From Candidatus Tariuqbacter arcticus (GTDB lineage Bacteria > Electryoneota > Tariuqbacteria > Tariuqbacterales > Tariuqbacteraceae), in NCBI GenBank assembly GCA_013202315.1, contig JABMRZ010000244.1, forward strand, positions 1 through 5,408: 5,408 nucleotides of DNA, given 5' to 3'. A model generated the notes under the pieces. It ran no database searches. It was not told the origin of the DNA and saw only the letters and a list, made by a program, of their open reading frames with translations. Of the stretch, positions 1-4,764 are shown piece by piece (the stretch's first letter is position 1; every line of letters begins with the position of its first letter). The position numbers were made by a program, and so were the translations under genes.

Positions 1-42
1 ATATTACATTTACCTTTTAAAAAGGATTTAGGATTTAGGGGC

Positions 43-74
43 TGTCATTCCCGCATGCTTTCAGCGGGAATCCA
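43..74. repeat. Hairpin, half of a GTCATTCCCGC-type intergenic repeat
   Basis: The arms ATTCCCGC (47-54) and GCGGGAAT (64-71) form an 8-bp stem around a 9-nt loop, preceded by TGTC and followed by CCA. From general familiarity, sequences of the form GTCATTCCCGC...GCGGGAATCC recur between genes in many bacterial genomes, often as a longer inverted pair. Only one half is present here. It is not followed by a T-run on either strand, so I do not call it a terminator. Confidence 0.55.
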
Positions 75-265
75 TACTATATTTTTTCGCTTGGCATCGG
101 CTTGTCAGTATAAGTTCCACAATATTTCTGTATGTCTAATAATTACAGTCTGCTGATTAGATTAAATAACCGTTAATAATAATAGTCTTTGCGTTCTTTG
201 AACCGTTGCAGTGAAAAAGCACATAACACTATTCAATTGGGCGGAAAACATCCCGCCTGATAATT

Positions 266-323
266 AAAAAGGGTGAGATCAGCTTTTAAATATTACGGTT
301 GATATGCCAATCACACCCTTTTT
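266..323 (-). terminator. Candidate terminator of the aminotransferase operon
   Basis: AAAAAGGGTGAGAT (266-279) and ATCACACCCTTTTT (310-323) pair over 14 positions with one mismatch. Read on the minus strand, the second arm ends in CACCC followed by TTTTTAATTA, the stem-plus-U-tract arrangement of an intrinsic terminator. It lies about 70 bp past the aminotransferase stop. The stem is symmetric, with A-runs on one side and T-runs on the other, so it could work in both directions. The 30-nt loop is longer than usual, which lowers confidence. Confidence 0.45.
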
Positions 324-389
324 CATATTTGAATATGAGATGAAATTATTCAGAATAGTCGCCGCCCTATTTCAGGGTCTGATAAAAAA

Positions 390-1556
390 TCACAGCTTCT
401 TCACCGCTTCCCCAGTCTTCTCCAGCGCAATCTGAATGTTCTCTACCGAATTGGCATAGGAGAACCGTATATACCCTTCGCCATATTTACCGAACGAAGT
501 CCCGGTTAAAGCCGCCACGCCGGCTTCGTTCATCAGGAAATCCTCCATCTTCTGGGAGGGAATGCCGAATTCCTGAAGGTTGGGGAAAACATAGAAGGAA
601 CCCTTAGGGCGCAGGCATTTGAATCCGGGAATTTCATTCAAGCCGTCTACAATGATATCCCGCCGCCGCTTGAATTCAACCACCATTCGCTTGACTTCAT
701 CCTGCGGACCTTTGATTGCTTCGATGCAGGCGCGCTGGACGAAAGAATTGACGCAGGAATTGGAATTGGTCTGAAGCTGCGCCACCCATTTCGCCAGTTC
801 CTTGGGCATCAAGCCGTATCCCGCCCGCCAGCCGGTCATAGCGTAGGTTTTGGAGAACCCGTCCAGCAGGATAAGTAATTCTTCCATTCCGGGGAATTCG
901 ATGAGCGAATGATGTTCACCTTCATAAACGATATTGCAGTAGACTTCATCGGACAGCACCCAGAACCGCTTTTCGAGCGCAATCTCGGCTATAGCCGCAA
1001 GGTCTTCTTTTGTGAGCACACCGCCGGTGGGGTTCTGAGGGGAATTTATGATGACATATTTAGTTTTATCGGTGACCAGCTTTCTGAATTCATCCACATC
1101 CATACGGAAATCGTTTTCTTCCCGCAAAGGGATGGGCACCGGTTTGGCGCCTATCCAATTTATCACCGACCCATAGATGGGGAAACCGGGATTGGGGTAA
1201 ATGACTTCATCGCCCGGATTGACCGTCGCTAACAGTGAAAAGAACATAATGGGCTTCGCCCCCGGAGTAACCACCACATTTTCCAAATCGTAGTAATTCA
1301 CCCCGCGCCGGGTATTGATGTCATCGGCGATGGCTTGGCGCAGATCGGGATAGCCGGGCGATGGATTGTAATGGGTATAACCCCCGCGCACCGCATCGAC
1401 CGCCGCTTCGATGATGTTCTTAGGGGTGTCGAAATCGGGTTCACCAATTTCCAAGTGTATTATTTCCCGCCCTTTAGCTTCCAGCGCTTTGGCTTTCGCC
1501 AGGACGAGGAACGCTGTTTCAGTCCCTAATCGGGACATAGAATCTGCAAGTTTCAT
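390..1556 (-). CDS. PLP-dependent class I/II aminotransferase (aspartate/aromatic aminotransferase-like)
   Basis: This is a fold-type I pyridoxal-phosphate transaminase of 388 residues, full length for the AspC/AspB-like group. It should move an amino group between an amino acid and a 2-oxo acid in the cytoplasm. Family landmarks appear in order: substrate-loop IGEPDFDTP (37-45), YNPSPGYPDLR (63-73), NSPQNPTGG with Asn175, LSDEVY with Asp203 and Tyr206 contacting the cofactor, DGFSKTYAMTGWR with the Schiff-base Lys236 and phosphate-binding Arg244, and YIRFSYA with the carboxylate-binding Arg364. No key residue is missing. The ATG at 1556 is preceded by AAGGA at 7-nt spacing. The HEPN gene upstream stops only 16 bp away, so the two are probably co-transcribed. 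Exact substrate (Asp, Ala, aromatic, or branched) cannot be told from motifs alone, so no symbol is given. Confidence 0.93.
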   Translation of the reverse strand: MKLADSMSRLGTETAFLVLAKAKALEAKGREIIHLEIGEPDFDTPKNIIEAAVDAVRGGYTHYNPSPGYPDLRQAIADDINTRRGVNYYDLENVVVTPGAKPIMFFSLLATVNPGDEVIYPNPGFPIYGSVINWIGAKPVPIPLREENDFRMDVDEFRKLVTDKTKYVIINSPQNPTGGVLTKEDLAAIAEIALEKRFWVLSDEVYCNIVYEGEHHSLIEFPGMEELLILLDGFSKTYAMTGWRAGYGLMPKELAKWVAQLQTNSNSCVNSFVQRACIEAIKGPQDEVKRMVVEFKRRRDIIVDGLNEIPGFKCLRPKGSFYVFPNLQEFGIPSQKMEDFLMNEAGVAALTGTSFGKYGEGYIRFSYANSVENIQIALEKTGEAVKKL

Positions 1557-1572
1557 TCTTGTTTCCTTTGTT

Positions 1573-1971
1573 TTAACCTATATCTTTAATGGTTTCTTCT
1601 GCCCATTCAAAAACTTGTTTTGCTAAATCGACGGCGTTTAACCAGTCTTCGCGGGTTATGGATTCAGTTGCACGGGGATAGCGAAAGGTTATGGCATATT
1701 CAGTTAGTTTTTCAGCTTCTTTAACAAAATGGGGGATAGAAATTTCCTTAGGCAATGAATTTAATATTTCAGTGATTTTATGAGTCTTCCTTATTTCTAT
1801 TCCGGAAGCGATTAGAATAGCTTTCAGCGACTTTTCCACAGCCTGCTGCGCGTGAAAACAGCGAATTTCATATAAAACTTCCGGGATGTCAGTTTCGGCT
1901 GTGTGTAAATCACTTCGGGCGAATTTTAGCCATAGTTCCAGCGACTTTGGCTTTTTTCTTTCCCCTGACAT
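1573..1971 (-). CDS. HEPN domain protein (module 1 partner of the nucleotidyltransferase)
   Basis: This 132-residue helical protein belongs to the HEPN (PF05168-like) family. Core signatures are CFHAQQAVEKSLKAIL (38-53), KTHKITEIL (62-70) and FRYPR (96-100). HEPN proteins encoded next to minimal nucleotidyltransferases form two-gene modules, several of which act as toxin-antitoxin pairs with the HEPN protein as an RNase. Here the usual RNase signature R-x4-6-H is not visible: His40 has an Arg only three residues before it, and His64 likewise. The ribonuclease role is therefore uncertain; a substrate-binding or scaffold role for the MNT partner is possible. The ATG at 1971 follows GAGGGG at 10-nt spacing. 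The start lies inside the upstream MNT gene (62-nt overlap), so translation is probably coupled. It is paralogous to the HEPN gene at 2312-2725. Confidence 0.85.
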   Translation of the reverse strand: MSGERKKPKSLELWLKFARSDLHTAETDIPEVLYEIRCFHAQQAVEKSLKAILIASGIEIRKTHKITEILNSLPKEISIPHFVKEAEKLTEYAITFRYPRATESITREDWLNAVDLAKQVFEWAEETIKDIG

Positions 1972-2278
1972 ATATCGATTTCCCCTCTTTTAAAGCGTAA
2001 TAATATATAAATCCAATATCATCTTTATTTTCGATCATATCCTTTTCTGTGGTGACTAATATATCGTAGGGAATAGAAATGCCTCTTATTTTACTGTAAA
2101 GAAACATAGCAGTATTCCTCCGGTGCGTTCCATTCGGCATCACCACCAGCAAATCTATATCGCTGTCCGGAGACATTTCACCCCTCGCCGCCGAACCGAA
2201 AAGGATAATCTGCAAAGGGTCGACCAGCTCGACTATGGATTTGATCAAGTCGTTTATTATTTGTTCTTTGGACTTCAA
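1910..2278 (-). CDS. Minimal nucleotidyltransferase, MNT (module 1)
   Basis: This 122-residue protein has the polymerase-beta-like nucleotidyltransferase fold. The motif GSAARGEMSPDSDID gives GS at 28-29 and the metal-binding Asp40 and Asp42; a third carboxylate is probably Asp72 in PYDILV. All are intact, so catalysis is likely. Family members in MNT-HEPN modules can act as antitoxins, some by AMPylating the HEPN partner. The start is a TTG at 2278, chosen because it aligns with the TTG start of the paralogue at 3032 and because no in-frame ATG precedes the conserved helix. Compared with that paralogue, which ends shortly after KSIY, this protein runs on for 19 lysine-rich residues after the same motif, into the HEPN reading frame. 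This looks like loss of the original stop codon. Confidence 0.87.
   Translation of the reverse strand: MKSKEQIINDLIKSIVELVDPLQIILFGSAARGEMSPDSDIDLLVVMPNGTHRRNTAMFLYSKIRGISIPYDILVTTEKDMIENKDDIGFIYYYALKEGKSIYVRGKKKAKVAGTMAKIRPK
2112..2215 (-). repeat. Near-identical MNT active-site segment, copy A
   Basis: This 104-bp segment encodes the residues around GSAARGEMSPDSDID. It matches 2866-2969 with 5 differences by my hand count, including one unbroken 44-bp run (2112-2155 against 2866-2909). Sequence on both sides of the segment differs much more between the two MNT genes, so the match is not explained by a uniformly recent duplication. Confidence 0.8.
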
Positions 2279-2311
2279 GGCAGGTGGATTCTCTTTCGTT
2301 TTAATTACCAG

Positions 2312-2725
2312 CTAATAAGCATCCTTATTTGCGTTATCAAAATTAATCTGCTTTCTCGCCCAAGTTAATGTCTTTTCCGCTATTTCAATCGCTCGTTTCC
2401 AATCTGTTTCAGAAATTGGTTCATAATCGCCGGGATAACGAGTTGAAGCAGCATATTCTGAAATATCAGCAGCTTCTCTATCGGAGATAGGTATAGACAA
2501 ATTATCAGGCAGTAATTTCAATAAAAGCCTAATATTATGAGTTTTGATATAAGCGATGCCTCTTTGTATTAGAACTGCTTTAACAGCTTTTTCGGTTGCT
2601 TGTTGACAATAAAAACAAAGGTCCTCATAATAATCACCGGATTCATATCTTTGAGCTATTTGATAATTACCGATAGCTCGTTTAAGCCAATCTGTCGGAC
2701 TTCCGATCTCACTATTAGGCGGCAT
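2312..2725 (-). CDS. HEPN domain protein (module 2 partner of the nucleotidyltransferase)
   Basis: This 137-residue HEPN (PF05168-like) protein is paralogous to the one at 1573-1971. Shared landmarks are CFYCQQATEKAVKAVL (37-52), KTHNI (61-65) and TRYPGDYEPIS (95-105), and both end in a helix with a W-A pair. His40 of the paralogue is Cys40 here and no R-x4-6-H RNase motif is present: the nearest case is Arg55 to His63, with seven residues between. The toxin role is therefore inferred only from the module architecture. The ATG at 2725 lies 11 bp inside the upstream MNT gene, behind a GAGGG about 12 nt away, so translational coupling is likely. The next MNT gene starts 33 bp after its stop. 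The gene is strongly AT-rich compared with the aminotransferase. Confidence 0.85.
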   Translation of the reverse strand: MPPNSEIGSPTDWLKRAIGNYQIAQRYESGDYYEDLCFYCQQATEKAVKAVLIQRGIAYIKTHNIRLLLKLLPDNLSIPISDREAADISEYAASTRYPGDYEPISETDWKRAIEIAEKTLTWARKQINFDNANKDAY

Positions 2726-3032
2726 ATATACTTTTTCCCTCTTTAAGGATATAATAATAAATTAAGCCGATATTATCCTTATGTTTTTCTAAATCTATGG
2801 TAGTAGCTACTATAATATCATAGGAGATACTAATAACAGGGAGGTATTGATAGAGATATCTCGCTGTATTCCTCCGGTGCGTTCCATTCGGCATCACCAC
2901 CAGCAAATCGATGTCGCTGTCGGGAGACATTTCACCCCGCGCCGCCGAGCCGAAAAGGATAATCTGCAACGGATGAACAAGCTCCACGATGGCTTGAACG
3001 AGTCTGTCGATTATTTGAGATTGTGACTGCAA
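2715..3032 (-). CDS. Minimal nucleotidyltransferase, MNT (module 2)
   Basis: This 105-residue protein of the MNT (polymerase-beta-like nucleotidyltransferase) family carries GS at 28-29, Asp40 and Asp42 in GSAARGEMSPDSDID, and probable third carboxylate Asp72 in SYDIIVAT. It ends KSIYAA, a normal length for stand-alone MNTs. The start is TTG at 3032: the frame is open upstream only to a TAG at 3066-3068 and contains no ATG or GTG in between, and the same TTG position is used by the paralogue at 2278. No strong Shine-Dalgarno is seen. It is paired with the overlapping HEPN gene; by analogy with MNT-HEPN toxin-antitoxin systems it would be the antitoxin or modifying partner. An insertion element ends (in its left target duplicate) 33 bp upstream and may have altered its transcription. 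Confidence 0.87.
   Translation of the reverse strand: MQSQSQIIDRLVQAIVELVHPLQIILFGSAARGEMSPDSDIDLLVVMPNGTHRRNTARYLYQYLPVISISYDIIVATTIDLEKHKDNIGLIYYYILKEGKSIYAA
2866..2969 (-). repeat. Near-identical MNT active-site segment, copy B
   Basis: This is the partner of 2112-2215. It differs at 5 of 104 positions by hand count, all in the half that encodes the GS and DxD motifs rather than the 44-bp identical run. It is more GC-rich than the sequence on either side of it in the same gene. Confidence 0.8.
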
Positions 3033-3064
3033 AGTAAATTGAATTTCTTTCCATTCATTTTCAT

Positions 3065-3070
3065 ACTAAT
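3065..3070. repeat. Left target-site duplicate of the MITE-like element
   Basis: ACTAAT here is repeated at 3283-3288, immediately outside the 9-bp inverted ends. An alternative reading is a 10-bp inverted end with a 4-bp duplicate CTAA. Confidence 0.6.
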
Positions 3071-3282
3071 GTCGCGTCATACCTGCATTGACGCACAAAA
3101 CATCATGTCATTCCGAACTTGTTTCGGAATCCAGCTTCTTTCGTTCAATCATTCGACTAAGAAACATAAAAGACTCTGGATGCTGAAACAAGTTCAGCAT
3201 GACAATTTTATTAACATTTGATACCAATATGAACAACTGGATAACCGAAAAATATTATCCGACATTTGGTAGTTGACGCGAC
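3071..3282. mobile_element. MITE-like non-coding insertion element, 212 bp
   Basis: The element begins GTCGCGTCA (3071-3079) and ends TGACGCGAC (3274-3282), perfect 9-bp terminal inverted repeats, and is bracketed by direct ACTAAT. It contains no credible coding frame. Terminal inverted repeats plus target duplication and small non-coding size define a MITE moved in trans by a transposase not present here. If the ends are read as 10 bp, the duplicate is CTAA, which fits the YTAR target described for part of the IS5 family; that link is inference only. The right duplicate includes the stop codon of the RelE-like gene, which is thus preserved. Within it lies a separate inverted repeat (3106-3204). 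Confidence 0.6.
3106..3204. repeat. Widespread-type intergenic inverted repeat (TGTCATTCCGAACTTGTTTC family)
   Basis: TGTCATTCCGAACTTGTTTC on the left and GAAACAAGTTCAGCATGACA on the right are near-inverse copies: outer TGTCAT/ATGACA and inner AACTTGTTTC/GAAACAAGTT pair, separated by a 4-nt mismatch, followed by AATCCAG against CTGGAT. I recognise this style of repeat from intergenic regions of many unrelated bacterial genomes, where it is often mis-annotated as a small protein containing MLKQVQHD. It is nested inside the MITE-like element. Confidence 0.65.
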
Positions 3283-3288
3283 ACTAAT
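3283..3288. repeat. Right target-site duplicate of the MITE-like element
   Basis: ACTAAT matches 3065-3070. On the minus strand it reads ATTAGT and contains the TAG stop of the RelE-like toxin, so the insertion happened exactly at that gene's 3' end. Confidence 0.6.
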
Positions 3289-3535
3289 ATGATTCTTTCC
3301 GGTGGGCTATGCGATAAATGATAACTTCCTTTTTCTCATCATTGATACTGTATAAAACACGAAAGTCGCCGGTTCTAATGCGGAATCGGTCTTTTTGCGA
3401 TTCGATTTTTTTACATCCACGAGGTCTGGGATCGTCAGCTAATAATTTAAGTTTCGCTCTGATTCGCAAGTACTCAGCATTGGATAATCTGCTGAGATTT
3501 TTACGGGCGGGCTTAGTTATGATCGTGTTGTACAA
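3284..3535 (-). CDS. RelE/ParE-superfamily toxin (pair 1)
   Basis: This 83-residue protein has the compact RelE/ParE layout: an N-terminal strand (YNTIITKPARKNL, 2-14), a helical hairpin, then the basic beta-sheet core RFRIRTGDFRVLYSI (50-64) and the terminal IYRIAHRKESY (73-83). The conserved basic residues (Arg50, Arg52, Arg54, Arg59, His78, Arg79) and final Tyr are those used by RelE-like mRNA endonucleases, so an intact toxin that cleaves mRNA on the ribosome is the likely role; a ParE-like gyrase target cannot be excluded. Its start is a TTG directly after the TAG stop of the antitoxin, in the same frame, with CGGGG about 7 nt upstream as a possible ribosome binding site. Its own stop lies in the target duplicate of the downstream insertion. 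Confidence 0.87.
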   Translation of the reverse strand: MYNTIITKPARKNLSRLSNAEYLRIRAKLKLLADDPRPRGCKKIESQKDRFRIRTGDFRVLYSINDEKKEVIIYRIAHRKESY

Positions 3536-3790
3536 CTATAAACCCCGGCGTTCATCTTCATCACGAAGGACATATTCTAACGGCATTGTTTCTTCATCCT
3601 CCACTTCATCCATCAGGCGGTTATCATAGAGATCTTCCAGCGCTTCCATCATTTCTCGAAATGTATCCATATCCAGGATGACGCCGACCTTCTTCCCCTT
3701 TGAATCCACTATATATTGCGGAGGGTGTTGAAAAAGCGTTGTTGTATCTTCGATCATAACCTCTGTTGGTTCAGAAACCTTCTTACTCAT
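3536..3790 (-). CDS. Phd/YefM-like antitoxin (pair 1)
   Basis: This 84-residue acidic protein precedes and abuts a RelE-like toxin. The section PPQYIVDSKGKKVGVILDMD (23-42) followed by the TFREMMEALEDLYDNR helix (43-58) resembles the Phd/YefM/DinJ-like pattern in which a short beta strand pair and helix form the DNA-binding dimer; the acidic tail (61-80) would wrap the basic toxin. Antitoxins of this type usually repress their own operon. The ATG at 3790 follows AAGGAG at 5-nt spacing. The first residues MSKKVSE and the leader match those of the otherwise dissimilar antitoxin at 4207-4392. The stop TAG is followed at once, in frame, by the toxin's TTG. Confidence 0.8.
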   Translation of the reverse strand: MSKKVSEPTEVMIEDTTTLFQHPPQYIVDSKGKKVGVILDMDTFREMMEALEDLYDNRLMDEVEDEETMPLEYVLRDEDERRGL

Positions 3791-3816
3791 TTTTGCTCCT
3801 TATGTTTTGGTATAAG
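3791..3816 (-). promoter_or_regulatory. Leader with Shine-Dalgarno, shared with the other TA pair
   Basis: On the minus strand this leader runs CTTATACC, then AAAACAT, then AAGGAG 5 nt before the ATG. It matches 4393-4417 except for one substitution and one single-base indel. CTTATACC could hold a -10-like TTATAC hexamer, with TTCCAT in the neighbouring repeat as a weak -35; this promoter reading is speculative, whereas the ribosome binding site is clear. Confidence 0.55.
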
Positions 3817-3883
3817 ATTCACTGGATATTATGGAAATGATATATTAACGATATTTCCATAATTTCCATTATAGCCAGTGAAT
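3817..3883. repeat. ATTCACTGG hairpin repeat, copy 1 (67 bp, no bulge)
   Basis: The 22-nt arms start ATTCACTGG and end CCAGTGAAT, with 2 mismatches and a 23-nt loop that itself contains a second ATTTCCAT. This copy lacks the 9-nt asymmetric insertion found in copies 2-4, so it folds as a simple hairpin. It lies 26 bp upstream of the antitoxin ATG at 3790. On the other side, the stop codon of a 20-codon frame is 1 bp away. Confidence 0.9.
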
Positions 3884-3884
3884 A

Positions 3885-3947
3885 TCATTTCCCCCAGCCC
3901 TTTTCGTGATAAAGGGCTTTAATTTCAGGTTCGGTCAAGGCGCTCAT
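3885..3947 (-). CDS. Possible 20-codon small ORF, or remnant gene start
   Basis: The ATG at 3947 overlaps the TGA stop of the RelE-like toxin as ATGA, a typical coupling arrangement. The product would be MSALTEPEIKALYHEKGWGK, ending 1 bp before hairpin copy 1. No separate Shine-Dalgarno is visible. It may be a coupled small peptide, or the first part of a longer gene truncated when the repeat arrived; the sequence does not allow a functional call. Confidence 0.3.
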   Translation of the reverse strand: MSALTEPEIKALYHEKGWGK

Positions 3948-4210
3948 TTTTTATAAGCGTCTTTGCGATGAATAACCGACCAGATTGTTATCTCTTGATT
4001 ATCATTATCTAAGGTATAAAATACGCGCCAGTTCCCAACCCTTAAGCGAAAAAATCCTTTCAACTTGTCCCCCTTGAGCGCAAAATGTTCACATTGGACA
4101 GGGTTCTCCGCTATAGATTCCATCTTCAATCTAATTCTTTGGATAACAGGCTTGGGAACGGTTTTCAGGTCCTTTTTAACTCGGCGATCGACTCTAATCT
4201 TCCAGCTCAC
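3944..4210 (-). CDS. RelE/ParE-superfamily toxin (pair 2)
   Basis: With a GTG start at 4210 this is an 88-residue RelE-like toxin. It opens with SWKIRVDRRVKKDL, followed by a helical hairpin, then FRLRVGNWRVFYTL and the terminal WSVIHRKDAYKK. Arg and His positions parallel those of the toxin at 3284-3535, so an mRNA-cleaving activity on the ribosome is the likely role. The GTG overlaps the antitoxin's TGA as GTGA and lies 10 nt after a GAGG. A longer TTG start at 4219 is open, but leaves only 1 nt after that GAGG and adds three atypical residues, so I prefer the GTG. Confidence 0.86.
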   Translation of the reverse strand: MSWKIRVDRRVKKDLKTVPKPVIQRIRLKMESIAENPVQCEHFALKGDKLKGFFRLRVGNWRVFYTLDNDNQEITIWSVIHRKDAYKK

Positions 4211-4392
4211 TCGGCCCAAACCTCATTCATATCGACAATGTCAGGATTATTTTTACGATTCAGCAATTCTACAATGAAAGCCTCTCTTAATTCACCATCA
4301 GGGTCGAGCAGAGCTTCGATTCGCCGATCAATGATTTCGGTCATTAATTCAGTGAATTCGGCAACCGTTAGCTCCGATATTTTCTTACTCAT
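4207..4392 (-). CDS. Small antitoxin of a RelE-type pair (pair 2)
   Basis: This 61-residue acidic protein is encoded just before, and overlapping by 4 nt, a RelE-like toxin, the standard antitoxin-first order. The pattern ELTVAEFTELMTEIIDRRIEALLDPDGELRE (7-37, quoted only in part here by landmarks: LTVAEF, LLDPDGELR) resembles short helical antitoxins common beside RelE toxins in cyanobacteria and other environmental bacteria. No ribbon-helix-helix or Phd signature is clear, so self-repression is unproven. The ATG at 4392 follows AAGGAG at 5-nt spacing. Residues MSKKISE and the leader are shared with the antitoxin at 3790, while the rest of the protein is unlike it. Confidence 0.8.
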   Translation of the reverse strand: MSKKISELTVAEFTELMTEIIDRRIEALLDPDGELREAFIVELLNRKNNPDIVDMNEVWAE

Positions 4393-4417
4393 TTTTACTC
4401 CTTATGTTTTGGTAAAG
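4393..4417 (-). promoter_or_regulatory. Leader with Shine-Dalgarno, shared with the other TA pair
   Basis: This is the counterpart of 3791-3816: CTTTACC, AAAACAT and AAGGAG precede the ATG. The match with the other leader continues on one side into the hairpin repeat and on the other into the first codons. Confidence 0.55.
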
Positions 4418-4493
4418 ATTCACTGGAAATTATTGATATGATGGAAATGATATATTAACGATATTTTCATAATTTTCATCATAGCCAGTGAAT
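4418..4493. repeat. ATTCACTGG hairpin repeat, copy 2 (76 bp, with 9-nt bulge)
   Basis: The arms pair over 22 positions with 2 mismatches once the 9-nt insertion AAATTATTG (after ATTCACTGG) is looped out. It differs from copy 4 at 6 of 76 positions by hand count. It lies 25 bp upstream of the antitoxin ATG at 4392, and 47 bp beyond the DUF2283 stop. Confidence 0.92.
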
Positions 4494-4540
4494 TTATCTT
4501 TTCTTTCTTTGATTGCAGAATCGCCTTATCAAGTTACGGC

Positions 4541-4738
4541 TTATCCGGATACAACATATTCCATAGTTCGAGGATTTGTTATCCGCTTCGATGCATCCAA
4601 TATCTCAAGCCCGACGACATTTCCTTCTATATCATAATCAATAATCACGCCCGGTTTATCTTCATCGCTCTCCTCAATGTCGGCATTACTGAAAAGAATG
4701 CGTAAAACATCCACTTCGGGATCGTAAGTTACCTTCAT
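4541..4738 (-). CDS. DUF2283 family protein
   Basis: This 65-residue protein matches the DUF2283 pattern closely: MKVTYDPEVDVLRILFS at the N terminus, then GVIIDYDIEGNVVGLEILDA (30-49). These are small single-domain proteins of unknown biochemical function, commonly found alone or among toxin-antitoxin genes; antitoxin-like roles have been suggested because of that company but I know of no firm assignment. Length is normal for the family. The ATG at 4738 follows GGAGG at 5-nt spacing, a strong ribosome binding site. No partner gene overlaps it: it occupies its own interval between hairpin copies 3 and 2. Confidence 0.9.
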   Translation of the reverse strand: MKVTYDPEVDVLRILFSNADIEESDEDKPGVIIDYDIEGNVVGLEILDASKRITNPRTMEYVVSG

Positions 4739-4764
4739 GACTGCCTCCAGTATTTTTCTATCTT

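Larger units (their letters stand above)
1..389. other. Gene-free region downstream of the aminotransferase
   Basis: No open frame with a credible start and ribosome binding site is visible on either strand. The stretch holds a GGATTTA tandem pair (24-37), a short hairpin with ATTCCCGC/GCGGGAAT arms (47-71), a GGCGG/CCGCC hairpin (240-257), a longer inverted repeat (266-323) and a weak CCCT/AGGG hairpin (365-377). I see no tRNA- or riboswitch-like fold. The likely role is the 3' untranslated and terminator region of the minus-strand operon. Confidence 0.6.

Noticed and set aside
909..1529. Plus-strand open frames opposite the aminotransferase
   Set aside because: They lie antisense to a gene with all catalytic motifs intact, have no family features and no ribosome binding site; they are by-products of its codon use.
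3039..3221. Plus-strand open frame of 60 codons upstream of the MNT gene
   Set aside because: Its translation (with SFRTCFGIQ and MLKQVQHD) is simply the intergenic inverted repeat read through; this is a familiar false gene.
4085..4441. Plus-strand frame of 118 codons across TA pair 2
   Set aside because: It is antisense to two recognisable genes and reads through a hairpin repeat; there is no family similarity.
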